Positions 24,857-33,988 are shown, counted from the stretch's first letter. The stretch: 46,962 bases of DNA from Desulfosporosinus sp. (GCA_020692355.1 JAIMKP010000022.1:1-46962), one strand, 5' to 3'. Notes: generated by a model from the sequence alone, not told the origin. Made by a program: numbers and translations.

Positions 24857-25188
24857 CTGCTGGTTCCTCCTCTGACGAACTGTATCTGATAATCGTTTTT
24901 TATTTCAAAATTATAACATGCAGAATACACTGCGTCTATTCTGATAGTTTTATCTAATGAAATTAAATTTAAAATTATAAATATTTAATTTAAATTATTC
25001 AAAAATAGGTGCTTCTTTCATGGTAACGAATAACATTCTATACACAAATACACACTAGTGACTTTTTTGCAAAAAAAGTTCCTTGTCCAGATGTTCGAGA
25101 GGAGGGGATTTGTCTATGTACAAGTAACGAGTATTTCTCTATGGGTACAAGAGTGCAAGAGTCAAGTTTAAATGGAGGTGTTTTAAAA
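24857..25188. promoter_or_regulatory. Divergent control region between the kinase and the nrfD operon
   Basis: No gene is seen in this 332-base, A/T-rich gap. It contains AAATTAAAT-N14-ATTTAATTT (24960-24991), a perfect palindrome TAATTTAAATTA (24986-24997), and ACTTTTTT-GC-AAAAAAAGT (25061-25079). CitB/DcuR-type regulators bind A/T-rich sites, so these are candidate response-regulator targets or UP elements. I could not place convincing -35/-10 boxes for the nrfD operon. Confidence 0.4.
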
Positions 25189-26202
25189 ATGGATTTAATG
25201 CAAGTCCAATATATCCATGAGGTTTGGGGATGGGACGTTGGCATCGCTTTGTTTCTAACCGGGCTTGGCGCAATGACAATTTTCTTTTCATCCTACCTGG
25301 ACTTGAAGGGCTCCTTTCCGGAACTTACCATCATGGGTACGGTCGCCGGAACTATCCTTGTAATTATAGCACCGCTTTTCTTTCTCCATGACCTGGGTCA
25401 ACCTAACCGGTTCTACTATCTGTACACTCACGGTGTTACCAAGTTAGGAGATTCGTGGATGGCCCGAGGTATTTTCCTGATTACGTCATTACAGATTCTG
25501 GGAATTCTCGATACCCTCCAAAAGTTTAAATGGTTTAAAGGGGGGTTCACTTGGCCCGATAGGCTTCAAGCAAGAAGAGAGGTTGCGGTAGCACAGGAAG
25601 ATTTTAAAAATTTGAGCAACCCGGACAAGGTATTAAAAATTCTGGCTATGGTTTTTGGTGTACTGGCCACCGTTTACACAGGCTTCCTGCTTAGCAGTGC
25701 TGTGGGAAGCCCCATGTGGAACTCCTTTTTACCTGTTCTCTTTTTGGTATCCGGGGCTTCCACCGGCGTAATGCTGCTGATGTTTTTAGTTAAGTTTGTT
25801 AAAGACACCGGAGTCCAGTCAAACGCTTTAATTTATTTAAGCCGTATTGAGTTTTGGATTCTTTTCATCGAAATTCCTTTTCTTTTCTTGTGGCTCAGGA
25901 TTGCCAGTTCGAATCCAGCAAACGCAGCAGGTATTGCCACATTGCTTTGGGGAGAGGCAAAAACAGTTTTCTGGGGGGAGATTATTGCTGTTGGGATGGC
26001 CTTACCACTACTTTTGCTTCTGGCTTTGGGGAAAATTAAGAGTATTACATTTAGAACAAGTATTGTGGCAGTCCTTACAGTTATGATTCTCTTCGCTGGA
26101 GCTGTAGTCCGTCATACCGTCCTGTCGATGGGATATGTTAATGTGCCTGTAATCCCTTATGAGCAAGCAGTGCCGATACCTCCGAGCTTTCATTTAAAAT
26201 AA
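25189..26202 (+). CDS. NrfD/PsrC-family membrane subunit
   Basis: The quinone-interacting integral membrane subunit of a molybdoenzyme complex. The 337-residue product has about eight hydrophobic segments and begins with YIHEVWGWDVGIALFLTG, typical of NrfD/PsrC. FFLHDLGQPNRFYYLYTH is the conserved loop near the quinone site. Such subunits bind no haem. I use the ATG at 25189, with GGAGGTG about 10 bases upstream, over the in-frame ATG at 25141. It is the first gene of the operon; the molybdopterin subunit follows after 30 bases. Confidence 0.92.
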   Translation: MDLMQVQYIHEVWGWDVGIALFLTGLGAMTIFFSSYLDLKGSFPELTIMGTVAGTILVIIAPLFFLHDLGQPNRFYYLYTHGVTKLGDSWMARGIFLITSLQILGILDTLQKFKWFKGGFTWPDRLQARREVAVAQEDFKNLSNPDKVLKILAMVFGVLATVYTGFLLSSAVGSPMWNSFLPVLFLVSGASTGVMLLMFLVKFVKDTGVQSNALIYLSRIEFWILFIEIPFLFLWLRIASSNPANAAGIATLLWGEAKTVFWGEIIAVGMALPLLLLLALGKIKSITFRTSIVAVLTVMILFAGAVVRHTVLSMGYVNVPVIPYEQAVPIPPSFHLK

Positions 26203-26232
26203 TACTTAAGGACGAAAGGAATGGTTATAAAA

Positions 26233-29200
26233 ATGAAGATAACCAGGAGACAATTTTTGAAAGGAACTGTCGGCGGCACGGCACTTGTTACCCTACCATT
26301 CTTTGCCGAGACGGTATTTAAAAAAAGTGCTTTAGCTGAAGCCGCTCAAGATCAGCCGGACCTCGTCGAATATACTACTTGTTGTTCCTGCATAGGCCGG
26401 TGTGCCCTCGAAGTCCATAAGACTGCTGATGGTAAACCAAGGTTCGTGACCGGTGCCCGTGGTGCAATTGTCAATGACGGTGGTGTTTGTGCCAAAGGGG
26501 CTGCCGGGATTATGCATTACTTCAGTCCTGCCCGTCTCAGGCACCCTCTAATACGGGTTAAGGATTCGGCACGCGGGGAAGGAAAATTTAAACGCCTGAC
26601 CTGGGATGAACTCTACAAGCTTTTGAATGACGGCAATTCAGACTACGGTTTTCTTGGCCTCAAAAAGATCAGGGAAACTGGCCCCTGGAATCTGTCCTTT
26701 TACGGCGGCCGCGACCAGATGTCAACGTTGAACGGTTTCTTTTCCGCTATGTTTGGTACCACTAACTATGGCGCTCACGGCGGTTTCTGCTCTGTTAACG
26801 TTTTAGCGGGCGGTATTTATTCGGTTGGCGGTTCTTTTTGGGAATACGGTGCTCAGGATCCCGAGTACGCCAAGTATCATATGGTCATCGGTCTAGCTGA
26901 AGACCATTTCCCCAATATGTATAAAAAAGAATTGAATATTATTAGGGAAAATCAAGGAAAAGTAGTTTTTGTGGGCCCCCACAAGATGGGGCTGGGTGCT
27001 GTGGCTGATGAATGGGTACCGATAAAAGTGGGTACTGATGCTGCCTTTTTCCTCGGACTCTGCAAAGTTCTATTTGACCGTAAACTCTATGACGAGGAAT
27101 ATTTGCGTTATTACACCAACGCCGCCCAATTGGTTATCAAGAGCAAAAACCCGGATGGAACTCCAAAACAGAATCACGGCCTGCTTCTACGTGTAAAAAA
27201 CCCTAAAACCGGGCAGTGGGTAGAAGCGGTTCTTGACAAGAAAACCGGCCAGCCTCAGGCATTTGACTTCCCCGGAGTGGAACCGGATCTTTACTTCTCC
27301 GGCCAGATAAGTGTTCCGGATTCACCCAAAGAGGGTTCACCTATAGCCACATACGAGGTTGCGACAGCTTTTACTCTTTATACAGAGGTACTGAAGGACT
27401 ACACACCCGATAAGGCCGAGAAGATATGCGGCATTACTGCTGGGGATATCCAAAGGATCGCACTGGAGATGGCCGATGTAGCCTTTAATCAGGCCATTGC
27501 CCTACCTATTCCCTGGACAGATTATCTTGGCAGAGAGCATAAGGTTACTATTGGCCGACCCGTATCCTTCTACGCCATGCGCGGGATTGCCGCTCACAGT
27601 AACGGGTTCCAGACCACTAGAGCCCTGCATGTGCTTCAGATGTTTCTTGGTGCCATTGATAATCCGGGAAGCTTTAAATATAAACCACCTTTTCCTAAAC
27701 CCATTGGTGGTTCTGTGCCTGTTCCAGGAGCCAACCAGTCGGACGGTTCCATTGGCGGTTTTGCCGTTCAGGAAAGCATCCATAACGATGGTAACGTGGA
27801 GACCCAATGGAATAATGTTAGATATCCACATGCCTACACCTACGTTCAGCCCTCTACCCCGTCGGGCCTGGCGGTAGACGAAAACGGCCGACCACTGCTT
27901 CTGGACCATGCTTATAGCTGGGAGTTTCCTTTCTCTGCGCACCGGGTAATAAGTGCCATCCCGGTTACTTCTTATAAAGAAGATCCGCATCGAGCCGAGT
28001 GCCATATCTGGTATATGGCTCAAATGCAATGGAACAATGCTTATAATCTCTATGATAACATGAAATTTATCACGGAAAAGCATAAGGACGGCCGTTATAA
28101 GATCCCCTTCATTATCCAGGTGGACGCATTCTATAGCGATTCGGCGACTTACTCCGATCTGGTGATTCCAGATACAACCTTCTTTGAACGATATGATGCC
28201 TTGAGCTTATTGGACCGGCCTATTTCGAAGGTGTCTGGTCCGGGTGACTGCATGCGGCATCCCATTTTGCCAGTGCTCTTTGACTCCCGCCCGTGGGGGG
28301 ATGTCGTCGTAACTCTCGGAGCTAAACTAGGACTACCCGGGTTTATAAATCCAGACAGTAGCCAGAAATTCAAGGACTATGGTGATTTCATCGTCAGGTG
28401 GGAGTACAAACCTGGTGTTGGGCTTCTAGCCGGTGGACGGGGTGATGGTACCGAAGTTTGCCACGCTTCACCCAACCCCGGTCAGCTCAAGCTTTATTTC
28501 CAGGACAAGGTGCAGCCAATTGCCGTAACTAACGGCGATGTGGAAGGTAACAAAGGGACAGAATATATTGGAAACTCCTGGTGGTATATGGAACTTCCTG
28601 ATTCAATTAAGCATTATCGGAATGTGAATAAGGCTTATCTGAAATGGGCCAAAAGCATGAAATTCATCGATAGCGACCGGCCAATTATTCTCAACTTTTA
28701 TTCTGAGGTGATCCAGAAATTCAATCTGGCGGGTTATGGCATGTGGCAGGGTAAACACCGGGTTAGCGGTAAACAAAACCTGCCGCCCAACGATCCGGGT
28801 TTAATCAAACGTCTCCGCGAACTGTACCAGCCGCTGCCTTTCTGGTATCCGCCCATGGAATGGGCACTAGACGGTGCTGATCCAGAGAAATACCCCATCG
28901 CTGTAGTAACTCAGCGACCCATGTGGCAATACCATTCCTGGCAGCATCACAATCCCTGGACCAGGGCGCTGTTGCCGCGCAACTATGCCTACATCAACCC
29001 TGATACGGCAAAGAAATATGGAGTAAACGATCTTGACTGGATAGAAATCGAATCCCGCTATCCCGACCCTCAGGATAAACCCTCCCGGATGAGGGTACAG
29101 ATTAAGTGCCTGGATGGGACCAGACCCGATACCTTATGGACATGGGTTAGTGTTCCGGTCCGACCTGGTGCCTGGGGACTTGATCCGGATGCTCCGGAGG

Positions 29201-29472
29201 TCAGGAAGTCTTTCTTCTGGAACTGGCTTTATTCCTATTATCTACCCAAGAGCTGGGGCAATAATCTGCTTAATTTTGACCCCTTTAGCGGAATGACGGC
29301 CTGGAACGACCTGAGGGTGCGTATTATAGGAAAGGTCGACACCAGCGAGACTTATCCCATTTCGACGACAGCCGGTTCGCTGCAATTAAAAACGCCCAAA
29401 GTTCTTAACTACAATGCGTATAAAGAATTAAACAATTCAGGACTTCACTACGTAGAAGCAGAAAAACAGTAA
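26233..29472 (+). CDS. Tat-exported molybdopterin oxidoreductase catalytic subunit (Psr/Ttr/Soe-like)
   Basis: A catalytic subunit of the DMSO-reductase superfamily (1079 residues). The twin-arginine signal is TRRQFLKG, residues 4-11. A 4Fe-4S site follows: C50-x2-C53-x3-C57-x28-C86. A probable molybdenum-ligating Cys is in GAHGGFCSVN (about residue 186). The MopB domains continue to a C-terminal domain (from about 880) with YPIAVVTQRPMWQYHSWQHH. The protein is longer than PhsA/PsrA and nearer to TtrA or SoeA, so a sulfur, selenium or arsenic oxyanion is the likely substrate. The direction (oxidase or reductase) cannot be told. ATG 26233 is preferred over 26221 on ribosome-site spacing. Confidence 0.88.
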   Translation: MKITRRQFLKGTVGGTALVTLPFFAETVFKKSALAEAAQDQPDLVEYTTCCSCIGRCALEVHKTADGKPRFVTGARGAIVNDGGVCAKGAAGIMHYFSPARLRHPLIRVKDSARGEGKFKRLTWDELYKLLNDGNSDYGFLGLKKIRETGPWNLSFYGGRDQMSTLNGFFSAMFGTTNYGAHGGFCSVNVLAGGIYSVGGSFWEYGAQDPEYAKYHMVIGLAEDHFPNMYKKELNIIRENQGKVVFVGPHKMGLGAVADEWVPIKVGTDAAFFLGLCKVLFDRKLYDEEYLRYYTNAAQLVIKSKNPDGTPKQNHGLLLRVKNPKTGQWVEAVLDKKTGQPQAFDFPGVEPDLYFSGQISVPDSPKEGSPIATYEVATAFTLYTEVLKDYTPDKAEKICGITAGDIQRIALEMADVAFNQAIALPIPWTDYLGREHKVTIGRPVSFYAMRGIAAHSNGFQTTRALHVLQMFLGAIDNPGSFKYKPPFPKPIGGSVPVPGANQSDGSIGGFAVQESIHNDGNVETQWNNVRYPHAYTYVQPSTPSGLAVDENGRPLLLDHAYSWEFPFSAHRVISAIPVTSYKEDPHRAECHIWYMAQMQWNNAYNLYDNMKFITEKHKDGRYKIPFIIQVDAFYSDSATYSDLVIPDTTFFERYDALSLLDRPISKVSGPGDCMRHPILPVLFDSRPWGDVVVTLGAKLGLPGFINPDSSQKFKDYGDFIVRWEYKPGVGLLAGGRGDGTEVCHASPNPGQLKLYFQDKVQPIAVTNGDVEGNKGTEYIGNSWWYMELPDSIKHYRNVNKAYLKWAKSMKFIDSDRPIILNFYSEVIQKFNLAGYGMWQGKHRVSGKQNLPPNDPGLIKRLRELYQPLPFWYPPMEWALDGADPEKYPIAVVTQRPMWQYHSWQHHNPWTRALLPRNYAYINPDTAKKYGVNDLDWIEIESRYPDPQDKPSRMRVQIKCLDGTRPDTLWTWVSVPVRPGAWGLDPDAPEVRKSFFWNWLYSYYLPKSWGNNLLNFDPFSGMTAWNDLRVRIIGKVDTSETYPISTTAGSLQLKTPKVLNYNAYKELNNSGLHYVEAEKQ

Positions 29473-29480
29473 AGTGATAT

Positions 29481-29500
29481 CCGGCAGGCCTGCCTGCCGG
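29481..29500 (+). other. Intercistronic hairpin
   Basis: An 8-bp perfect stem (CCGGCAGG/CCTGCCGG) with a 4-base loop lies 9 bases after the molybdopterin-subunit stop. No T run follows, so it is more likely an mRNA processing or stabilising element than a terminator. Confidence 0.5.
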
Positions 29501-29542
29501 ACTGCCTGCTGACCATTTAAGAAAGAGAGGTGCTGAAGATTT

Positions 29543-30178
29543 ATGTCCAAATATACCATCGTCATTGACCTCAATAAATGTTATGGCTGTGCCGGCTGCC
29601 AGGTGGCGTGCAAAGAATGGAATACGTCTGGTCCTTATGGCCCGCTGCCTGATATCAACCCCTGGGGTAAAGACCAGTGGTCCATGTTCTGGCTGAAGGT
29701 TCTTCATTATGAGAGCGGCAAATATCCCAACGTCCAGGAGACGTCTATGCCAATTGGCTGTATGCACTGTGACGAACCTGCCTGTGTTAAAGTCTGTCCA
29801 GTGGGTGCTACCTATAAGCGTCCGGATGGTATCGTCTTGGTCGATTACGACGACTGTATCGGCTGTAAGTACTGTATTAACGCCTGTCCTTACGGAGCCC
29901 GCGTGTTTGACCCGGTTCAGGGTATCACCAAGAAATGTACCATGTGTGTGGATCGGATTACTAGCGAAATTTTGCCTGAAGAAGACCGGATTCCAGCCTG
30001 CGTGCGTTCCTGTCCAGTCCATGCCCGCACTTTTGGAGACTTGGACGATCCGCAGAGTGAAGTGTCGTATTTGATCGCCAATAATTCGAGTTTTGCCCTT
30101 AACCCCGAATATGGTACCAAACCCGTGGTGCGATACCTACCTTTCCGAGGAATCGATACTGTTCGAAGGCATAAGTAA
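29543..30178 (+). CDS. Four-cluster ferredoxin electron-transfer subunit (DmsB/PsrB type)
   Basis: A 211-residue subunit that passes electrons between the molybdenum subunit and NrfD. It carries four 4Fe-4S motifs: CYGCAGCQVACKEWN, CMHCDEPACVKVCP, CIGCKYCINACP and the split CTMCVDRI/PACVRSCP. There is no signal peptide, as expected for a subunit co-exported with the Tat-borne partner. GAGAGGTG precedes the ATG. It sits between the catalytic subunit and its chaperone. Confidence 0.93.
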   Translation: MSKYTIVIDLNKCYGCAGCQVACKEWNTSGPYGPLPDINPWGKDQWSMFWLKVLHYESGKYPNVQETSMPIGCMHCDEPACVKVCPVGATYKRPDGIVLVDYDDCIGCKYCINACPYGARVFDPVQGITKKCTMCVDRITSEILPEEDRIPACVRSCPVHARTFGDLDDPQSEVSYLIANNSSFALNPEYGTKPVVRYLPFRGIDTVRRHK

Positions 30179-30202
30179 ATGACAGGAGGAGGGATCTACC
30201 GC

Positions 30203-30871
30203 ATGAACGCTATGTTTCAAATATCTCAGGAATTTGCTTTGGTCAGAGCAGCTTTTTATGAGCTCTTTGCGATGCTTTCGAACTATATCGCTACCGAAGA
30301 TGATCTGGCGTGGACGAAGCAAAAAATAAAGGTTATACAGGAAAAAGGAGGGGTACTGGCGAGAAATGGCTATCGCATAGACGTTAAGCCGTTGGTAGAC
30401 GCCCTTGACTCTATTTCTGATTTAGAGGAGGTTCAGGCCGATTATGTGAACCTGTTCGATATTCCTAAACCCAATCACGCTCTTAGTCCTTTTGAATCAC
30501 TGCAACGTGGTGAGGGAGTGCTTTTAGGTCAACAAACAAAGGAGGTTCAGGATTACTACCTGGAATTCGGACTGGAGATATCTGATGGCTTTAATGAACT
30601 TCCCGACCACGTGACTGCGGAACTGGCGTTCATGAGCTTCCTATGTGCAGAGGAGGCTAAGGCCTTGTCACAGGAACATGTCTGGCATTACCAGGCGGGC
30701 CAGCATCATTTCTTAAACAACCATGCTATGAAATGGGTCCCGGATCTTTTTGCTAAAGTTTTGGAGCACTCGCGTACAGAGATTTACCATGTTTTCCCGG
30801 ATATCGTTAACAACTTTCTAGTACAGGATTTTGATCTGGTAACAGCAAGGTTTCTGAGGGGACAGCAATGA
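30203..30871 (+). CDS. TorD/DmsD-family molybdoenzyme chaperone
   Basis: A cytoplasmic all-helical chaperone that holds the apo-molybdoenzyme and its Tat signal until the cofactor is inserted. Family features: EVQADYVNLFDIPKP (like YxxLF.....), LPDHVTAELAFMSFLC, and a late HAMKWVPDLFAKVLE helix. The ATG at 30203 follows AGGAGGAGGG by 9 bases; the ATG at 30179 lies before that site. Its stop overlaps the next start as ATGA. Confidence 0.88.
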   Translation: MNAMFQISQEFALVRAAFYELFAMLSNYIATEDDLAWTKQKIKVIQEKGGVLARNGYRIDVKPLVDALDSISDLEEVQADYVNLFDIPKPNHALSPFESLQRGEGVLLGQQTKEVQDYYLEFGLEISDGFNELPDHVTAELAFMSFLCAEEAKALSQEHVWHYQAGQHHFLNNHAMKWVPDLFAKVLEHSRTEIYHVFPDIVNNFLVQDFDLVTARFLRGQQ

Positions 30872-32292
30872 GGTTGGGGGTAGTTTTCTACGGTCTTTCG
30901 GAAACGTATATGGGCTATCTTGTAGAACACCTTGAGCCCTGGCGAGAGGTACAGCCTGTATGTTACCAGAATGACTCTCAGATAGCGGAAACAGCAGAGT
31001 TTGGGGTTTGGGGAGGGCTCCTGGTTGTTGCTGGAAAGCAACAACCAGGTAACCGTTTTCTTGATCTAGCCAAGCTGGTTAATCCCCTTGCTTTTGACAT
31101 TCTGATCGTGCAGGACGATGACTGGGAACAATCTGCGCTAAAACTGGTCGTTCAGGCCGGAAAAATGCTTAAGGCAGACTTAAGTCACAGGGTGATTGAT
31201 TATCCACAAGCCCCCGTTCTGCTCCGAGCGTCATGCCGCTGGTCTTCAGGCTGTCGCCATTGTTATTTGGCCTGTCCCTTTGGGGCTATTCGTGGAGAGG
31301 CAACGGCTCTGACTATAATCCATGAGAATTGCAAAGGATGTGGGGCGTGTACATCTGCCTGTCCTGTGGGTGCTCTCCAGATGCCTACCGCTACTGATGC
31401 CCAGTTTTTGGCAATGATAGAAGGTCTAAACCAGAGCCCAATTGAGCAAAAAAGTCTCCTGCTCACGTGTTCCGCAGGAAGTGTGGAGAAAACGCCAAGG
31501 GGTATGGTGGTGGGGAAAATACCCTGCTTGGGACTCTTGGGGATAAGCCACCTGGCCATAGCAACTACCGATATTGTCGGCCATCTTTTTACCTACTGTC
31601 CATATCCCGACAGTTGCCCTCATGTGTCTGGGTTAGCTGGATACTTGGAGAACATGGATTTTTTTAGCACTTTTTTGCCCACTGGTCACACTGTGGTGAA
31701 ACATTTTGCCGGCCCGGGAAGTTTTCAGGAGGTCGTGAAATTTCATCATGAGCCTGTCCAGGTCTTTTCAAATCAGGGACCTCCTTTTTCTGGAGAAAGA
31801 AGGCCGGACCTGTGCCAGGCCATTAAACGATTGCATCATCTGCCTGTCGCCTTGGATAGTGATCGTTTTTCGTTTTACCGGGCAGTGGTAGAATCTGCAT
31901 GTACTCTTTGCGGCTCATGTACTAGAATTTGTCCGGAGGGTGCGATCCGTGAAATAGACAGGGCGTTCTCAAAACAGATACTATTTAACATGGCAAAATG
32001 CGTTGGATGTGGGGAGTGTGTGAGAAATTGCCCGGAAGAGGCCATCAGGTTGGAAAAGACGTTTGATTTAACTCCAATTATTGAGGAAAAGCTTGTACTG
32101 CTTTTGGAGGATACGGTGATGAAGTGCCGGAAATGTGGAAAGACTCTTGGATTCAGTTACGCTTTTCAAAAAATAGCCTCACGTCTGGCCGATGGTGGGA
32201 TATCGCCAGACGCTGTCTTTTTCTGTGAGCAGTGTAAGCAACTGGCCGTCCAGGAAAAGGGGGTTAGCCATGGAGTCAGGACGTGGTTCTAA
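30868..32292 (+). CDS. Multi-ferredoxin protein with two pairs of 4Fe-4S motifs
   Basis: I do not recognise a named family. The 474-residue cytoplasmic protein has no signal or transmembrane helix. Residues about 1-115 lack motifs. A ferredoxin pair follows (CRHCYLACPFGAI and CKGCGACTSACPVGAL, about 128-170). A middle region of about 150 residues contains further Cys (LLTCSAGS, CPYPDSCPH). A second pair comes next (CTLCGSCTRICPEGAI and CVGCGECVRNCPEEAI, about 345-400). The tail has two CxxC pairs (CRKCG, CEQCKQL) like a zinc ribbon or rubredoxin-like site. It overlaps TorD by 4 bases and the Rieske gene by 23, so its product is tied to this complex, perhaps as a cytoplasmic electron acceptor/donor. 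Confidence 0.75.
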   Translation: MRLGVVFYGLSETYMGYLVEHLEPWREVQPVCYQNDSQIAETAEFGVWGGLLVVAGKQQPGNRFLDLAKLVNPLAFDILIVQDDDWEQSALKLVVQAGKMLKADLSHRVIDYPQAPVLLRASCRWSSGCRHCYLACPFGAIRGEATALTIIHENCKGCGACTSACPVGALQMPTATDAQFLAMIEGLNQSPIEQKSLLLTCSAGSVEKTPRGMVVGKIPCLGLLGISHLAIATTDIVGHLFTYCPYPDSCPHVSGLAGYLENMDFFSTFLPTGHTVVKHFAGPGSFQEVVKFHHEPVQVFSNQGPPFSGERRPDLCQAIKRLHHLPVALDSDRFSFYRAVVESACTLCGSCTRICPEGAIREIDRAFSKQILFNMAKCVGCGECVRNCPEEAIRLEKTFDLTPIIEEKLVLLLEDTVMKCRKCGKTLGFSYAFQKIASRLADGGISPDAVFFCEQCKQLAVQEKGVSHGVRTWF

Positions 32293-32773
32293 GACTTGTA
32301 GCGGCCCATGCCAGGGATATGGAGGTCAGCAAATATCCCGACGTGGTTTTCTGTGGGCCGGTTTGGGATCCCTGTTGGCATTTGTGTCTGGTTCTTTCGT
32401 TGCGGCATACTATTATTTATTTCCCCCAGATGTGGAGGACTTATCCAAAGTGGTGGATGTTGGGTCTCCCACACAATTTCCGGTGGGATCAGTCAGGTAT
32501 ATTCCTGAAAAACGCTTCTTTATAGTTCATGATGCAAGGGGTTTCGCTGCCATTTCAGGCATATGTACCCACCTTGGATGTACAGTGGAATGGTTCAAAG
32601 TGCCGAAGCGTTTCGAGTGTCCCTGCCATGGAAGCTTTTTTGCTTCAGATGGCACGCTTTTGGGAGGGCCGGCACCCCGCCCTCTGGACTGCTATGAAAT
32701 CCTTTACCAAAACGACCGGCTTGTTGTCAATACCGGTCGTAGAGTAGCGAAAGATTATCGTTGTAAGGTATAA
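32270..32773 (+). CDS. Rieske 2Fe-2S protein
   Basis: The high-potential Fe-S subunit of a cytochrome bc-type quinol oxidoreductase (167 residues). It has a twin-arginine N-terminus (SRRGFLWAGLG) that also acts as the membrane anchor. The 2Fe-2S motifs are CTHLGC and CPCHGS, with the disulfide Cys as the last residue of CTHLGC and the middle Cys of CPCHGS. The ATG at 32270 follows GGGGG by 6 bases and lies inside the end of the previous gene. Two extra Cys occur near the start (KTCSGPCQG). Confidence 0.93.
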   Translation: MESGRGSKTCSGPCQGYGGQQISRRGFLWAGLGSLLAFVSGSFVAAYYYLFPPDVEDLSKVVDVGSPTQFPVGSVRYIPEKRFFIVHDARGFAAISGICTHLGCTVEWFKVPKRFECPCHGSFFASDGTLLGGPAPRPLDCYEILYQNDRLVVNTGRRVAKDYRCKV

Positions 32774-32806
32774 CGTACAAGCATATAGGGAAAGAGATGT
32801 GTGCAG

Positions 32807-33514
32807 ATGAGCCTGCTCAAACGTTTTACTAGGAGCAGAGTTTTCCAATCCGTTTTCCGTGGCGACCCAGACCTACTTACCAACCCAGCAGCGGTCATGA
32901 GGGGAAGCCTGTTGTTACACCTGCATCCGGCAAAAGTAAAAAAATCCTCCTTGCGGTTTACTCATACTTTCGGTCTGGGTGGCACTGCCCTCTCCTGTTT
33001 CATTATTCTTGTTGTCACTGGAGGACTCTTGATGTTTTATTATGTTCCTTCCGTTAACCAAGCCTATGATTCCATGCTTTTCATTGGAAATAAAGTCTTT
33101 TTTGGCTGGTTCGTCCGCAATTTACACCGCTGGTCCGCACATGCTATGATAATATTTGTTTTTGTCCATATGATTAGGGTATTTGTTACCGGTTCCTATA
33201 AACCTCCCCGGGAATTCAACTGGAGCATTGGCATCGCACTGTTATTGTTAACCCTATTTTTTAGTTATACCGGTTACCTTTTGCCGTGGGATCAGCTTTC
33301 CTACTGGGGCATCAACGTAGGCGTTAACTTGCTGAATTATGTCCCCCTGGTGGGGCAGAAATTGCGACTGTTTCTTTTGGGAGATAATACCATCAGCCAA
33401 AGCACTCTGATCCGTTTTTATGTATTCCATTGTTTTGTGCTACCAGTATTTACGGTGATTTTACTGAGCTTTCATTTCTGGCGCGTACGTAAGGATGGAA
33501 TTTCATCACCTTAG
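32807..33514 (+). CDS. Cytochrome b6-type subunit (cytochrome b N-terminal half)
   Basis: The haem b subunit of a Rieske/cytochrome b complex; 235 residues with four helices. The b-haem His pairs are LHRWSAHAMIIFVFVH (14 apart) and FHCFVLPVFTVILLSFH (15 apart), and the b6-like SYKPPREFNWSIG follows the first pair. The Cys that holds haem ci in cyanobacterial, heliobacterial and Bacillus b6/QcrB (FYCLGG) is replaced: here the stretch reads HTFGLGGTALSC. So the extra haem is probably absent. A weak AAAGAG site precedes ATG 32807; GTG at 32801 is an alternative. Confidence 0.92.
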   Translation: MSLLKRFTRSRVFQSVFRGDPDLLTNPAAVMRGSLLLHLHPAKVKKSSLRFTHTFGLGGTALSCFIILVVTGGLLMFYYVPSVNQAYDSMLFIGNKVFFGWFVRNLHRWSAHAMIIFVFVHMIRVFVTGSYKPPREFNWSIGIALLLLTLFFSYTGYLLPWDQLSYWGINVGVNLLNYVPLVGQKLRLFLLGDNTISQSTLIRFYVFHCFVLPVFTVILLSFHFWRVRKDGISSP

Positions 33515-33541
33515 TACTATGAGTAATTATGAGAAAGAGGA

Positions 33542-33988
33542 ATGCCTGTGTCTGCACCGGATGGACCTCCTGACAGAGAGAACAATGCCATGGTCAACAC
33601 TTTCCCGCATCTTGTATTACGGGAATTGGTTGCTTTTTTGGCCGTTCTGGCAGGGTTATTTTTTCTTGCGCTGGTCTTTAATGCTCCATTAAGGGATAAA
33701 GCAGATCCCATGGTTACCCCAAATCCAGTCAAAGCCCCCTGGTATTTCGTGGGGATTCAGGAATTGCTCCATTATTTTAATCCATTGATCGGGGGAATCT
33801 TTCTTCCAGCTCTACCTTTCGTAATGTTGGTTATACTGCCCTACCTTGACCGGAATCCCGATTGCCAACCGGGTCGAAGAAAGGCTGTCCTCGCTTCTTT
33901 CGGGATCGGGGTTGTCATTTCCCTTGTACTTATTATAATTGGCCAATTCTTCCGCGGTCCGTCGTGGGAATGGGTGTCGCCGTGGTGA
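33542..33988 (+). CDS. Cytochrome b subunit IV-type protein (cytochrome b C-terminal half)
   Basis: A 148-residue protein with three helices, equal to PetD/QcrC-type subunit IV. The quinol-site motif PEWY is altered to APWYF (NPVKAPWYFVGIQELLHYF), a change of the kind seen in low-potential menaquinone enzymes. ATG 33542 is very near the AAGAGG site; GTG 33548 has better spacing. No cytochrome c domain is fused to it. It overlaps the next small gene by 4 bases. Confidence 0.9.
   Translation: MPVSAPDGPPDRENNAMVNTFPHLVLRELVAFLAVLAGLFFLALVFNAPLRDKADPMVTPNPVKAPWYFVGIQELLHYFNPLIGGIFLPALPFVMLVILPYLDRNPDCQPGRRKAVLASFGIGVVISLVLIIIGQFFRGPSWEWVSPW

Noticed and set aside
27502-28083. 193-codon minus-strand frame inside the molybdopterin subunit
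   Set aside because: It is antisense to a well-matched catalytic domain and has no ribosome site or recognisable product.
29405-30022. 205-codon minus-strand frame across the four-cluster ferredoxin
   Set aside because: The opposite strand encodes four intact 4Fe-4S motifs; the antisense frame has no support.
33495-33692. Frame joining the cytochrome b6 end to subunit IV
   Set aside because: It lies in a different frame from both proteins, whose motifs continue correctly in their own frames; there is no sign of a fusion.
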